Assembly: GCA_024516035.1 (NCBI GenBank)
Contig: CM044958.1
Span: forward strand, 26,183,517-26,247,516
Direction: 5' to 3'
From: Bactericera cockerelli
Lineage: Eukaryota; Arthropoda; Insecta; Hemiptera; Triozidae
DNA length: 64,000 nucleotides
A program made the translations under genes and the position numbers. Shown piece by piece: positions 36,825 through 48,680 of the stretch. The notes beneath the pieces were generated by a model. That model was not told the DNA's origin and made no database searches. It saw nothing but the letters and a program-made list of their open reading frames with translations. Within the stretch, counting starts at the first letter, position 1. Every line of letters begins with the position of its first letter.

Positions 36825-37040
36825 TTTGGGTTTAATATCGCGTTTCAACTGCATGGTCATATCATAACGGGGGTGTTACATTCCATTCGCAAGAAACTCA
36901 CCAACCTCCTAAACACATTTATCTCACCCAGCCTGGGTTAGGCCGGAATGCCAGCATCACGAAGTCTTCTCCTCGCTGGACGTTGCTTAACTTCGGTGAT
37001 CCTACAAGAATCGTTGCATTCAAAACGCCATCGGACTGAC
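36825..37040 (-). mobile_element. 5S-derived SINE, nearly full length
   Basis: In reverse complement: a 5S head (GGCGTTTTGAATGC, then CACCGAAGTTAAGCAACG and CAGCGAGGAGAAGAC), the body CCCAGGCTGGGTGAGAT, GTGAGTTTCTTGCGAATGG, and a tail ending TTGAAACGCGATATTAAACC. It lies inside the loop of the 2.16 kb palindrome, so it inserted there or was carried by it. Confidence 0.85.
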
Positions 37041-37990
37041 TCCAGAATTATTGACAATGTGTTTTCTACAGATTTTACCAACTTACCAATGTCTCAACAG
37101 GGGACCCCTAGGCCGACTTTAGAAGCAGCATTATCCGATAATTATTTTTGATACAACTTGAACTTTGAAAAGTGAAACAAAGAGAGAGAAAAAAAAATAT
37201 CCGGCACTGATTTAGAAGAAATAATTTTCATTTAATTTCGCATTTAGTTATGTTTATTGAAGTAATATTCCTTTATTAGATATTATTTATTTTCTATGCC
37301 AATTGTGTTTCCTCAACAACAAATAAATCCAATACGAAATTCACCCACTTTACCGGACACTGTCGTGAAAAAACTAGCAGGTTAAATGGCTAATTTTATG
37401 ATTTTAATCGCTTCTCCGTTAAGTTTTCTTTCGATTTCAAGCATAAAAATCATATGTCACAGCAGACTTTCACCTCTAAAAATGCCAATTTCGAGAACAC
37501 TATTAATTTACGGAAAAATTGACGTGAGAAAAAAAGTACTTTTACAAAAACCTTACTATGACCCTGATTAGAAGTAAACAAGAATACTTTTTTGATTTCA
37601 TATGGTGTAAAACAATATTTTGAACCTATGAACATAAAAAAAGTACTAAAAAATCTAACTACCGCTGAAATACAGGGTGTAACAATTTTGAAACTTGCAC
37701 CCTACTAGCTCCGCCCCTGATAAGGTTTTTGAAATTTTTAAAAGCTCATTATACTCAGCCTAACTTGAACTTTAATTAACAGGAATAAAAAATATAGCAT
37801 TCCATTTAAAATTCGTGAGAAAAATGAAAAAATATGGCCTAAAAGCCGGAAGGGCTGACCGGGCCAAAAATAAATATGACCACAGGATGGGCCATAGGGC
37901 ACTTCCTATACCTAGGACTTTACAGAATTGAAAAATTCCGTCGCGTTCAAAAGTTACGAGGGGTGGCCACCTTTTCTGAAACATACTGTA

Positions 37991-39829
37991 TTTATATACC
38001 TTTAGTTTTTCTAACTGTTTCAATAGGTATAAAAAAGAATATCATAAAATATCACACAAAATATTTGAAGGTCAATCATTTACTGAATCTTCATATTTTG
38101 GTGTGAATTTTATACGTTCAGTAGTTCTAGCGGATAAGAGAAAAACAGGAGCAGCTCTCCAATCAAAGTAATAGATAAAACTTATCTAATATCAACATAA
38201 ATAAATAAACAGTAAATTTGCAATTCCTTGTTACCGAGTAAGTACGCATTTCTACTGTCTTGTGTTTAACTCACCACCACAACAGATAGTTATGAAAATC
38301 GTTTAACTTCTTTTCAACAATCTCTCAAAGTCACTGCGTTGTATTAGTGTAATAGGTATATCTTCATGTATTGTACATTTACATTAGGTATATATTCATG
38401 TATGTACACGTTATTTGTACTTTCATCATAATGTATGATGTATGTGACTGTTATACTTCAACAAAAATGAAATGCCGCATACACATGCCTCATCTTCATC
38501 AAAAACATTCTATACATAAAAGAGAGAACCAATTCCCATCTGTCAGGTACAAAGAGAATTTTTATCCACATAGATATTTATCATGACGAAAGTAGACTAA
38601 AGTTCTGACGCAGTAAAAATGGAAACAGAACGGTATGGAAAATGGAGTTCCCGCGAGGAAGTATTGAGGTCCAAAGTATTTCTCTTATCACAAAGTTGAT
38701 AATGTTGATATATTTTATTTGAAACTTTTACTCAAGTTATCTCCTAGTTCACTGACATTCTTTCACAACTTAAATGTCTGATACCCGTGGCAATCTACCC
38801 CATTACACAATGGCGAGGGGAGGGGTCGTAACTTAAGGCCGAGAGTTCGAGTCCTACCTTGGGCACTACTCTTCTTGAGAAGAGACACAACGGGTTCCCC
38901 AAATTCATTATTCTCATTTTGAAAAGAAAAAAAAAAAGTTGATTAGGTAGATATAATGAAATTTTAAGGACACCCGTGTGATCCGTGTCGTGTTTTTACT
39001 CTTCCCCCCTCTGTATCCGCGCATGCTGAGTTCACATTTGCCTATGATAATCTCTCTCTCTTTATCATAGATATTAGGGGTGGGGTAATTCGCCTGCAGT
39101 CTAAAATGTAAATTTCACAGTGCTGATGTTAGCGCGTTCGGAGTTTCACAAAAGCTTTACATTTCTCTCAATCCATATCTAATCTGCATATTTCCACTCC
39201 ATTATCATTCTAATGTCATTATTCTGAAATCAGCACAAATTATAATTCTCTCTCTCCCTCTTCCCCTGCGTATTTCTCCTTTCTTCTTTGTTCCATTATG
39301 CTTAGTGAGTTGAAAGAGGTGTTTGCTTTAATGTGTATTATTTTTTATGTCTTCATCTTTGTTTACTCAATTTAATTTTTCTCACAAATTTATTCTATTT
39401 TCAAGTTGCTATTTCCTTTGCGATTTTCTCACTTGCTCTTTTATTTTATCCATTTTCACTTTCTCCATTTCAAGTATTAACTATCTACATAATATAAATA
39501 TTATATCTACCATAGTGTACATTCCTACTTTTTACTCAGCGCTGCTTCGTCCTGAAAAGAGACTTGATAAATAAGAGGACTGTTTCACATGGAATAGGTC
39601 AGAGGTCTATTTTCTAAGTTCTTCGAAAATTCAAATCGTCGATCGTCTAATCAACAATCATAATCCTACTATCTCTTTTATGGAAGGTTAAAGGTACAAC
39701 TAGACGAGGTGAATGCTCAAAGAATTATCTACCACCTAATCCTCAGAGTCTTATACTCAAATAAATGAGAAAAAATCCAAGCATGGGTGAGATTCGGCCC
39801 ACGGATCCATGCGCTAGATTGTTTACATT
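37991..39829. other. Intergenic, one possible tRNA-like SINE
   Basis: A possible degenerate tRNA-like SINE spans about 38785-38938: GAGAGTTCGAGTCCTAC as a T-arm and a terminal A run at 38928-38938. The rest is AT-rich with no supported gene. Confidence 0.35.
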
Positions 39830-39985
39830 AAAAAAGAGTTATCATATTTGTGTTAATCACTCTTGTGATGTCACAATTACTCGAACTCTCTCTGCTAGAT
39901 TTGTACGGAAATGGGGACTCAAACCACCAATCTTAAGGTTACAAGTCCGCCGCTGTATTGCCACCGCCGCGCCACGCCGTAACCA
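39830..39985 (-). mobile_element. tRNA-derived SINE (Thr-like family), minus copy
   Basis: Reverse complement shows GGACTTGTAACCTTAAG, GGTGGTTTGAGTCCCC and the body TCGAGTAATTGTGACATCAC...GATTAACACAAATATGATAA, matching 2461-2640. This copy lacks the 22-bp head duplication seen there. Confidence 0.7.
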
Positions 39986-40127
39986 CATCGACTACCATTA
40001 TGAAAGAGAGTGAGATATTTACATAGATATTGGTGCCTAATACTCGTACTAGGAATGTAATAATACCTATAGGTATAGGAACGAAATATTATAAATTCCT
40101 ATAATAGAGCACAGTAGCTTTGATTTT

Positions 40128-41004
40128 GCAAGCTTGGAGCCAGTCAGATTTGTGCAAGCTTAGAGCCAGTCAGATTTGTGTAAGCTTAGAGCCATCCAGT
40201 CAGATTGTTACAAGCTTAGAGCAAGTCAGATTTGTGCAAGCTTAGAGCCAGTCAGATAGGTGCAAGCTTAGAGCCAGTCAGATTGGTGCAAGCTTAGAGC
40301 CAGTCAGATTTGTGCAAGCTTAGAGCCAGTCAGATTTGTGTAAGCTTAGAGCCATCCAGTCAGATTGTTGCAAGCTTAGAGCAAGTCAGATTTGTGCAAG
40401 CTTAGAGCCAGTCAGATAGGTGCAAGCAAGCTTGGAGCCAGTCAGATTGGTGCAAGCTTAGAGCCAGTCAGATTGGTGCAAGCTTAGAGCCAGTCAGATT
40501 TGTGCAAGCTTAGAGCCAGTCAGATTTGTGTAAGCTTAGAGCCATCCAGTCAGATTGTTGCAAGCTTAGAGCAAGTCAGATTTGTGCAAGCTTAGAGCCA
40601 GTCAGATAGGTGCAAGCTTAGAGCCAGTCAGATTGGTGCAAGCTTAGAGCCAGTCAGATTGGTGCAAGCTTAGAGACAGTCAGATTTGTGCAAGCTTAGA
40701 GCCAGTCAGATTTGTGTAAGCTTAGAGCCATCCAGTCAGATTGTTGCAAGCTTAGAGCAAGTCAGATTTGTGCAAGCTTAGAGCCAGTCAGATAGGTGCA
40801 AGCTTAGAGCCAGTCAGATTGGTGCAAGCTTAGAGCCAGTCAGATTGGTGCAAGCTTAGAGACAGTCAGATTTGTGCAAGCTTAGAGCCAGTCAGATTGT
40901 TGCAAGCTTAGAGCCAGTCAGATTGGTGCAAGCTTAGAGCCAGTCAGATTGGTGCAAGCTTAGAGCCAGTCAGATTGGTGCAAGCTTAGAGCCAGTCAGA
41001 TTGG
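40128..41004. repeat. 26-bp tandem array with higher-order structure
   Basis: About 33 units of GCAAGCTTAGAGCCAGTCAG + ATTTGT-type ends. A 30-bp variant unit containing GCCATCCAGTCAG recurs at 40191, 40351, 40541 and 40727. The spacings of 160, 190 and 186 bp correspond to blocks of six or seven units, each with the same order of variant endings (TTTGT, TTTGT, TTGTT, TTTGT, TAGGT, TTGGT). Nearly every unit contains AAGCTT. The last four units are homogeneous. No ORF runs through it. Confidence 0.97.
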
Positions 41005-42186
41005 ACTCGAGTGCTCCTAATCATCGGCTACCATTCTGCCACCGGGCACTTCTAGCCCTCTGCGTAGGAACACAAAATCAATACCACTGGAATTCACTGG
41101 ATAGCATAGAAAGCTGTATACCGGGGCGTGCATCAGCGACTTTCATTGTTGACAAAATGTCTGGCAATTTCCCTTCTTAGAACTGTTTATTCTTTTGATT
41201 ACATTGTAACTTAAATAGTAACCTGTAACACATGATGTAGGTAAGTATAAGTATGTTTAATATTGCAAAAGGTACCTAAATAAAGTAATTGAGCGAGGTT
41301 GTCATTGTCTCAGTATGAATTTGAAGCATTCCGAATGCCAGGATTACGAGTAGGTACTGTACTGTACACTATGAAACACCTCGGCTGAGTTGTAAAGACA
41401 AGGAAAGGAAAGAGACATTCAGTCCACCCGGTATACAATTCGATTTTTCTTCTATTTCCGTGACAAGGATCTTTCCATTTCCTTCTGTTCATGGCAGGCA
41501 CTTTGCTTTCCTGATGTCTTCTGCTTCTGTTACACTTTGTTGATTCTCTATATCTATATCTATTTCTCCACTATCTTTCACCACATGCAGGGCAACTTGC
41601 ATGATTTTAGAAAACCATGCATTGGATTGGACATACGTTTATAGCAAAGGTTGCAGTAGTTCTACCGACGAAACCGTATTTTACTTCCTTCATAGTTTAT
41701 AAAGAAAATTCATATAATAAGTGGTATACATTGTTGTGTGTATGTATACGAGTATTTCATACAGATAGCTAGGAATTCTCGTTACATGATTTTGATTCAT
41801 AGGGTATGACCGTATGAATCAAAGTAACCATTTAAACCATGAAACTCACTTAACTCACTCATGTAGTCAGTTGTCTCTGGCTCAAGACCCATAGCCCATA
41901 GCACAGTTCATTCAGTTCATTCCTTTCTTTTAATATTTTTTCCACAGAGTTTAGCAGGCAGAGCCAGTGAGTCAGAAACAATGACAAGTTATCAGGGAGC
42001 ATGAGCATTGAGTATTCTCGTAACTCGTTTTAATTTACTTCTTTTTATGGGTTTCTTTAGGTTACAGTTCTGGTTTTGTTTCTGAGTTTTTACATTTTAT
42101 ATCATTCTTACTGTTGTTCTCCTGATTAAATTAAATACTCTCATTTCTTATTGGTTCACCTCCGTTATCTTACTTAGTATTGGTCT
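41005..42186. other. Intergenic, nothing recognised
   Basis: Mixed-composition spacer. A 63-codon minus ORF (41310-41501) shows no motif. Confidence 0.35.
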
Positions 42187-42665
42187 ACAGGGTGTCCCAC
42201 GAGTGGATGCAAATATTTCAAGGGTAGGTTCAGTGCATCATGGACTATCATATAAGCTGAAGTTAAAGTGGGGCATTTTGCTTCGTTAAAGAGTTATGGC
42301 CAACTCCCTGTTTTTCCCACAGGTCAAGAGGTCGCATGGATTGTAGAACGTTTTCGACTCATAATATATAAAACAAACAAAAAAACTTCATTTTCTACAC
42401 GGCCCCAGTCAGGCTCTGGATATAGGCACACTTTAAAACCTGAAATGCAATAGTATGTCTTGTGACACATACTTCTAAAGGTCTCACTGAGAGAAATTTC
42501 AGTGAGTTACGACTTACCGTTTTCGAGATATAGGATCGGTGATTCTGGCTAACATCCCCATCATGTTCTGACCTAAAACTCGTTTACCATAAGTTTCAGA
42601 TGGATAAAACTTTTTGATGTTAACTCCTTATTGCGAGACCTTTCAAATACGGGTTCTTGCGTTTT
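42187..42665. mobile_element. Single-arm relative of the ACAGGGTG palindromes
   Basis: Starts ACAGGGTGTCCCACGAGTGG. From 42389 it follows the left arm of the 18041 palindrome (CTACACGGCCCCAGTCAGGC, AGTATGTCTTGTG, TTTCAGTGAG(T/C)TACGACTTA, AACTCCTTAT). No mirror arm follows, so the palindrome is lost or the family also exists as single arms. The first 160 bp also match 58026-58190. Confidence 0.7.
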
Positions 42666-42667
42666 CC

Positions 42668-42703
42668 AGCTACCCATATCAACCTCACCCAGCCTGGGTA
42701 GGA
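42668..42703 (-). mobile_element. 5S-derived SINE fragment
   Basis: AACCTCACCCAGCCTGGGTA is the reverse complement of the SINE body. Only about 36 bp is recognisable. Confidence 0.6.
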
Positions 42704-44672
42704 CGGAAAATACATAATGCTGAAATAAAGTATGCAGTTTATTTTTGTTCTGGTGTAGGTTTCAGTGATGCTTTTCCGGTCTTCATGATCGGATCATCTT
42801 TTTGGACATTTAGTTTATTTCACAATAATTCGTCCTGCGCTTTTCAAAGTACAAGATGTCAGAAGGCTGGATTCATGCGCTTGCCAGCTAGAAAGTCCAT
42901 CAGAAAGATTGTTGGGTATTGATTCTCAACTCTATATATATTATGTGGTTGCCAAAATGAATAATTGATTTAAAAAGTTTTAATGCAATGAAATTATATC
43001 TCAAAAACTTTGTCCGAAAATACCTGTTTTTCGGCGAAAGACTAGAATATTGGTTTCTAATGTTACCTAATAATCCAGTCCAGACTCACCAGTAGAAGTG
43101 CACTCAGTGAAGAGAACTTGCTCGATAAGATAATAAATCAATTCACAATCAATCATTTTAGGTAATTTGTATAGATATTGTAATAAGGCATTATTACGAA
43201 TCCAGTACCTCTTTCATTTTAATATGTGAAAGTTACCACGCTGAAATATCTCTTGGAATAATTATGAATTCTTCAGAGAAAACGCATGATCGGATAGGGG
43301 TCTGGTTTGTTGAATTCATGGTAGGTATAATGAAAAAAGTAAAAACTAAAAACCAGAAAAACTAGAACTTTCCAAGATACCTGTGTAATCAGTGAACTGA
43401 TATGATCAATAAATAACTTTCGTATATGTGTTTCGTATTAGCTAATTATTATCAACGTTATGGACTACATGCGTACAGCTTATTTGTAATTAGTTTACAT
43501 TTCCAATTGCCTTCTATAGTTGTTTTATTGTATTATTTAAGTTATTTTTAAAAGTATTTTTCCTTGTAACATTAGAACGTTCATGATTTGATTTCCCTCA
43601 TTAATAGGTAGTGGAATTTTACTCAATTGAGATGATACATTGGTATGAAAGAGTTTGGCAAGCGTTAGGCGTAACTCATAACTCGGAGATTCATTTTTGA
43701 CTGCTGATCAGTCAGTGAAATTCTTCCTAAATTTAGCAGATACATAACTCAATACTTGCATCTGACGTATGTATGTACAATTGTACATTGACCAAGATAT
43801 TTGTTGGTTGATGTGCAATATATATTCATAAACAGTAAACACCCGTCTAATTATGTGCTTTATTTTAATGTATGAGTCCATTTATTTTAGCGTTCAGATT
43901 TTGAAAAACGCGAATGATAATATCCATGCGGCCGCACTGGCAGTGGCAGGGGAATATCAAACGAAAATCTCGGGGCTGCGGGCAGAAATATTTCAATAAA
44001 TGACCCGTGTTTATTTAAATTTGGCATCTGTGCCGCGCTAGACAGAGCTCAATGTACAGAATTGTACTTGCAATATGCTTGCAAATTTGGGAGAATATCT
44101 AGCTTCATATCACAAAGTGGTCGGATGTCTTTGTGTTAATTTTCTTTCCATTCAATACCTTTGATAATGACGTTTCAGATAGTATTATTATGTATCATAT
44201 TGGTAATTCTTCTTATATGTACTCAACTATATGACCTACAAATATTACACAGTACAGGATCTTTTGTATACTTTGCCAAGTAACGTTTAGTATAGGTACA
44301 TATTTAACATATTCCACCGTAATTTTGTAGAAAGGAATTTTATGTAAATAAGGAAAGTAAAAAAGTATCTGTGCTACAAAGAATATAGCTATATGTCTGA
44401 TTTTCTTGAGATCATCTTATCCTATTTTTTTACTCTATTCATGCCCCTGCCAAACCACAAGTTGTCAATACATGAGTTGCCCGAAAAATATATTGAGTCT
44501 ATTTTTGACATTTTTGGCATATTATTGCTGTTACTATTTTTGATAAGAAAAAAACTGTGCTAAGAGGTTATGTAGATCCAAATATTTTAAGGTACGAAGA
44601 AATATCTAGGAAACATAACCATTTGCCTAACGTCTCTTCAACACCTTGTCATTCAAGACAGGGATGCACCAT
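42704..44672. other. Intergenic, nothing recognised
   Basis: AT-rich DNA without supported genes or elements. Confidence 0.35.
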
Positions 44673-44767
44673 TCATTCGCTGGAAACTCACAAAAAACTA
44701 CCCAGGATGGTGAGGTTAATGTGGGTAGCTGGTACGACTCCAGTGAATGGAGGTAAAACCCCCGTCC
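44673..44767. mobile_element. Two 5S-SINE fragments in inverted contact
   Basis: ATTCGCTGGAAACTCAC (44675-44691) is the SINE tail in minus orientation. It runs straight into the plus-oriented body and tail GGTGAGGTTAATGTGGGTAG...GTAAAACCCCCGTC (44709-44766). Two independent insertions or an inversion within one copy would explain it. Confidence 0.65.
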
Positions 44768-46513
44768 TCACTACTTCAAATCAGGATGTACATTAAAATT
44801 AGAATCAACTGGTCAAAAAAGATCTAAATAGAGGTCGTGTGATAATTGGTGCTTTCCTTGTGGAACTCCAATCATCTATAATAATAATACCTAATAATAA
44901 TAATCTCTAAAACTTACCTCATTCGAATGAATATTATGTAGCTCGTATTTTCAAATAACCTAACCTAAAAGTAGATCCTGCCGTCTATACGAGATAAAGT
45001 TATTGCCTCCAGACCTTTTCTCTTTTACGCCTTCCATTATTTTGACCATTTGTCTTTTTCTTATACTTTCTCCTAACACAAGAAAAGTCCCTCGGTATTT
45101 CCAGTTTCTCCCTTTAACTTATCAGAAGGTTGCTGTTTTCATTTCTTTTCCTCTGTATTACCCTGGTGACCTTCTCGGGACGATTTCGTCTTCATTTTCT
45201 GAAACCTTTTTTTCTTCTCCTCAGAATAAAGTTCAACCCATACATATGTTTTGTAAGTCTACATTAGTAGGAATAAGACCCATTACCATACCCAGAGAGA
45301 TGCAAACTTTGCAAACTCAGTAATCGAATACATAATTCCATTACAAAAAAACTAATGCATTCGAATCCAAACTGAGGTTTTCACATAACTTGACGATGCT
45401 TATAACTTTGGTCATCCGTCGGGAACTGGTGTCAACAAGCGACCATCTGCATCGCTGGCTAGACAATTACACCTCTCAGATGTAACCTATAAATTGTTAA
45501 TGAAAAAATGAACTTTAGACAAGAAAATAATGATGAAAACATGATGCAGAAAGACAAAACAATTTCACGCTTTGAGAAATTGTAAGAGAGGAAACTTTCC
45601 ATTTTCCGCTGCATATTAAAATTGTAAAGCTTTTTGCTACATTTTTTCTTGCTAGATTGTAATATCTCTACAATATGCATACTTATATATGATGTATAAT
45701 AATATTTTGAATTACAATTAGGAGACGAGCAGTATTAGAAAGTAATTTACAAAGGAGAGAGCTTGAGAAAGGTAGGTATACAAAAAAATGAGCATTCCTA
45801 CCTTTTACAATTGCGTTAACGTTAATTAAAAGTACAAAAAAGTTGGAAAAATTACTTATGGTTTTCAAAGAAAAACTCGATAGGTATTATCGAGTGTTGC
45901 TGTAATTTATTATTAAACGACATTACTTTTTTTCAAGCAATAAACACAAGATAAGCTTTTTTATTTAATTATCTTGCTAAAATAATTTGCAGAAAACTCA
46001 TTAAAATAGCAGAAGGTGCTTTTTTTTAAATCCTTACATTGTCATTAGAATTGAAAATAGGACCTGGTGTTTTGAAGATATACATACCTATAAAATGAAA
46101 TGTTCATAGAATGGAAGTACCCAAAGTTTCAATATAATACCTACTTATGGTTCACAGTTCATGAATGTCCAACTATTGAAACAGGGACAGTTGCACAATG
46201 TTGCGCAATGGAACACAATTTCAAGTGAAATACTCGGATGAAGCAATTTTTTCCCCGTGAAGCAATTTATTGTTACAATTTTACTCGGTAAGCCAATTTA
46301 TTACTTCTTTTCCCATTAATTTCGAGTTTTTTGATCTGCGAACAGAAAAAAAGAACCATTAGACAAAGTAAGCAATAAATTATAACATGCTTTCTTACCA
46401 TGTGCTCCTTCATGGCCAAGACATTCGGAATTATTTGGACCAATTAATTCCGTGTATGAAGGAGACGCGTTGATTGTAAAAATCTAAACTGGTAAGTCGT
46501 ATACTTCCCAAAC
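44768..46513. other. Intergenic, no gene recognised
   Basis: A 106-codon ORF at 45003-45323 is rich in Phe/Ser/Pro/Leu without motifs. No element could be delimited. Confidence 0.35.
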
Positions 46514-46696
46514 AAGGCATAGGTATCCAACTGGCAATTGTAAGAGCAGTGTCCCTAAGGTTGCGAGGAACTAGACAGCGGTTTAAATCAGCAATTATTG
46601 AAGATGGTGCAGGAGTAGACTATATAATATGTCAATAAATAAATATATCAGTATTTCAAAAAAAAAAAAAAAAAAAAAAAAAAAAGGTATAGGTAT
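46514..46696 (+). mobile_element. Poly(A)-tailed retroposed fragment
   Basis: A 28-A tract (46658-46685) follows AATAAATAAA at 46634-46643. The insert is flanked by AAGGCATAGGTAT (46514-46526) and AAGGTATAGGTAT (46684-46696), a 12-of-13 match that looks like a target duplication. An open frame of about 50 codons ends at the TAA at 46634-46636, with residues such as LRGTRQRFKSAIIEDGAGVD. It could be the end of a retrocopied mRNA of an unidentified gene, but the frame starts upstream of the left repeat, which weakens that view. Confidence 0.5.
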
Positions 46697-47455
46697 ATTT
46701 ATAATTTACAGGTACCTACATTGAGAAATCGATAATGGTTATTATTATACCTATACTGCAAAGGCAGTCTCAGTAGCTGGTCATTACTATTTACATACTT
46801 TGTGATCCGAAAAAATGAAAATCATTATAAAAATACACAACGCTTTTGTTAGAAAGTACATACCATCAATGTCATAAAATGTATTATTTTAAAACCTCTA
46901 CATATACATACTGAATTAAGAATCTATGATCTGATTTTTTTCTGCCTTCAGGTATCACTGACCCACATCAGAATGTCTATAAATCACAATCACGTAGAGA
47001 TCTTCTCCAGGATTTGGCTCAGTGGTTAACATTCCAAGAAACTTCTGTAGATTAAAAACCTATAATATAGCAAGCTTTGGTGGTTATGATATTTTGTGGG
47101 TGTGATGTAATAAAGCAACTCTGAGAGTGTTAATCACACAAATACTCACATTATTCTCTTTGCTTTGTATAAAGTGGAGAAACTTGTGATGTTCTTTTGC
47201 CAAGACAAACTCGTACCTGATGCTTCTTTGAGTCTAAATATAGAAGCATCACCCTATTTCTCCTTATTTCCAAAGTAAATGAATTGCGTACATACACCAC
47301 CACACATCTATTATCGTACACAAGATGCGGAAGAGGAATAGGTCCCTGATCCCGTGCACATCGCTCAAATTATTCACTCATTCCACGAGGGAAATACTTG
47401 CAACTAGTACAAGATAGATGGTGAAAGGATGAAGGAGGACGTCCTAGAGTGCCCT
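46697..47455. other. Intergenic with SINE debris
   Basis: GGCTCAGTGGTTAAC (about 47017) and a later GTTAATCACACAAATACTCA (47131-47150) look like scattered pieces of tRNA-like SINEs. No gene. Confidence 0.35.
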
Positions 47456-47650
47456 TTTTTATTTTTTAAGGTAACTGTGCCCCGGAACCGTTTTTGCATT
47501 ATTTCAGGGGTTCAGGGCACTTTACCTTTACATCCATGCCATTCCGGAAATGGAAAAACTCGGTCAGAATTTTCTGCTCCAGCCAGTATTCGAACCCGTA
47601 ACTTCCGAGTCAGTAGCCAATGCTCTTAACCACTAAGCCACGGAGGTCGG
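47456..47650 (-). mobile_element. tRNA-derived SINE (family D) with 12-bp target duplication
   Basis: CTAGAGTGCCCT (47444-47455) and CTAGGGTGCCCT (47651-47662) flank it. In reverse complement the head reads GTGGCTTAGTGGTTAAGAGC and ACGGGTTCGAATACTGG (A and B box), with a unique body of about 120 bp and an A-rich tail (AAAAAATAAAAAA). This family differs from the other tRNA-like SINEs here. Confidence 0.8.
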
Positions 47651-47837
47651 CTAGGGTGCCCTAGACAAAAAGTCAGAAACAATTGGAGAACAAGACTTCA
47701 TGAAATCAACGCAGACACCCGACATCAACAAGGTTTGGGAAAATTTAGAGTGAAAAAGAAGGAGAAGGCAAGATAGAATCATTAGTATAAGGTTCCGGAA
47801 AATTAGATGCAGTTGTTGCCTATAATAGCTTTAGAAT

Positions 47838-48290
47838 TAAGGAGCGCGGTAGCGCTCCGACCCGCCAAGTCAATCGAAATAGTTCGCGCGCTACCAAGAG
47901 TATACTATACGCGACAGCATAAGTAGCACATTTCGTGTAGTTGTAGGAGAAAAAGTACAAGTGATGGAGGAAATTGAATTATATGTACAGATTGGGGCAC
48001 GATAATTGACAAGCTTTTAAAAAAGAAACATCGAAATCGTTTGAGTTAAGTTGGTCAAAACCACACTATAAAAACGTCATTTTTTTTCAAAAAATTCTGC
48101 TTCTTCTTTGACGTTGACCGCTCTACAGCCAAAACTACTGGACCGATTTTCATGAACGATGGCTCATTTTTTTTCTTCTGGGTGGTAGGTGTGCCTTTTT
48201 ATGGTTTCATTATCCCAAAAGCTACCATTTGGCCGTTATTAAGGAAAAGGATCATTTTCAGAGCTCAGAATAACATTGGAGTATAGATAT
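47838..48290 (+). repeat. Dispersed repeat, copy related to 49682-50230
   Basis: Shares GTAGTTGTAGGA, ATTGGGGCACGATAA, ATCGTTTGAGTTAAGTTGG, GACGTTGACCGCTC, CAAAACTACT and GGATCATTTTCAGAGCTCAG in the same order with the copy at 49830-50200. Class unknown; no long ORF. Confidence 0.75.
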
Positions 48291-48386
48291 TTAATCTAGT
48301 TTATTATGTATATAAGTATTCATTCACAAACCTTTCAATCCACATGTCCCGATGTGAAATTGTGTAAAGGTATACTAACCCATAAA

Positions 48387-48680
48387 TAGTCGCCGGTGCT
48401 GAGTGAGTTAGCGCGCTAAGCTTACCACGCATGGTGACCTGTATTCGATCCCCAGCTGCGCAGGAATTTTTCCGCACATTACTTGGGTGTTTGGGGTCCA
48501 CTCTTACCTCGTGAGGAAAAATGAGTAGTTACTGAATAAGTAACGACCAGTGGCGGCATTACCAGAGTAAAAATAAATTAATGTAATAGAATTTGAAAAG
48601 TAAAGGAGGCTCTTAGTAATGCTGCGCTACCCACAAAATTTGTGAAGAGGCCTTGTGCTTGACCACAAATAAATTTATAC
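48387..48680 (+). mobile_element. tRNA-derived SINE family A, full copy
   Basis: Head GAGTTAGCGCGCTAAGC and GTATTCGATCCCCAGC; body TTGGGGTCCACTCTTACCTC, TGAGGAAAAATGAGTAG, CGACCAGTGGCGGC and CTGCGCTACCCAC, as at 18387-18678. An A/T-rich tail follows. No clear target duplication. Confidence 0.85.

Larger units (their letters stand above)
35831..37990. mobile_element. 2.16 kb palindrome with a filled loop
   Basis: Arms 35831-36645 and 37181-37990 (about 810 bp each) are near-identical inverted copies. They begin TACAGTATGTTTCAGAAAAG and end with the reverse complement. An internal ACACCCTGTATTTCAG near 36144 (mirrored near 37671) recalls the ACAGGGTG palindromes. The arms meet at a CT/GA tract, and the 535-bp loop holds a 5S SINE. 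ORFs at 36188-36427 and 37450-37635 are mirror images and probably non-coding. TTTA occurs on both outer sides and may be a target duplication. Confidence 0.85.

Noticed and set aside
36188..37635. Mirror-image ORFs sharing the peptide start MFIGSKYCFTPYEIKK
   Set aside because: They are the two arms of the 2.16 kb palindrome read from each strand, with no homology and no conserved length.
40128..41004. CRISPR-like array
   Set aside because: Units are contiguous 26-bp tandem repeats with no unique spacers, in eukaryotic DNA.
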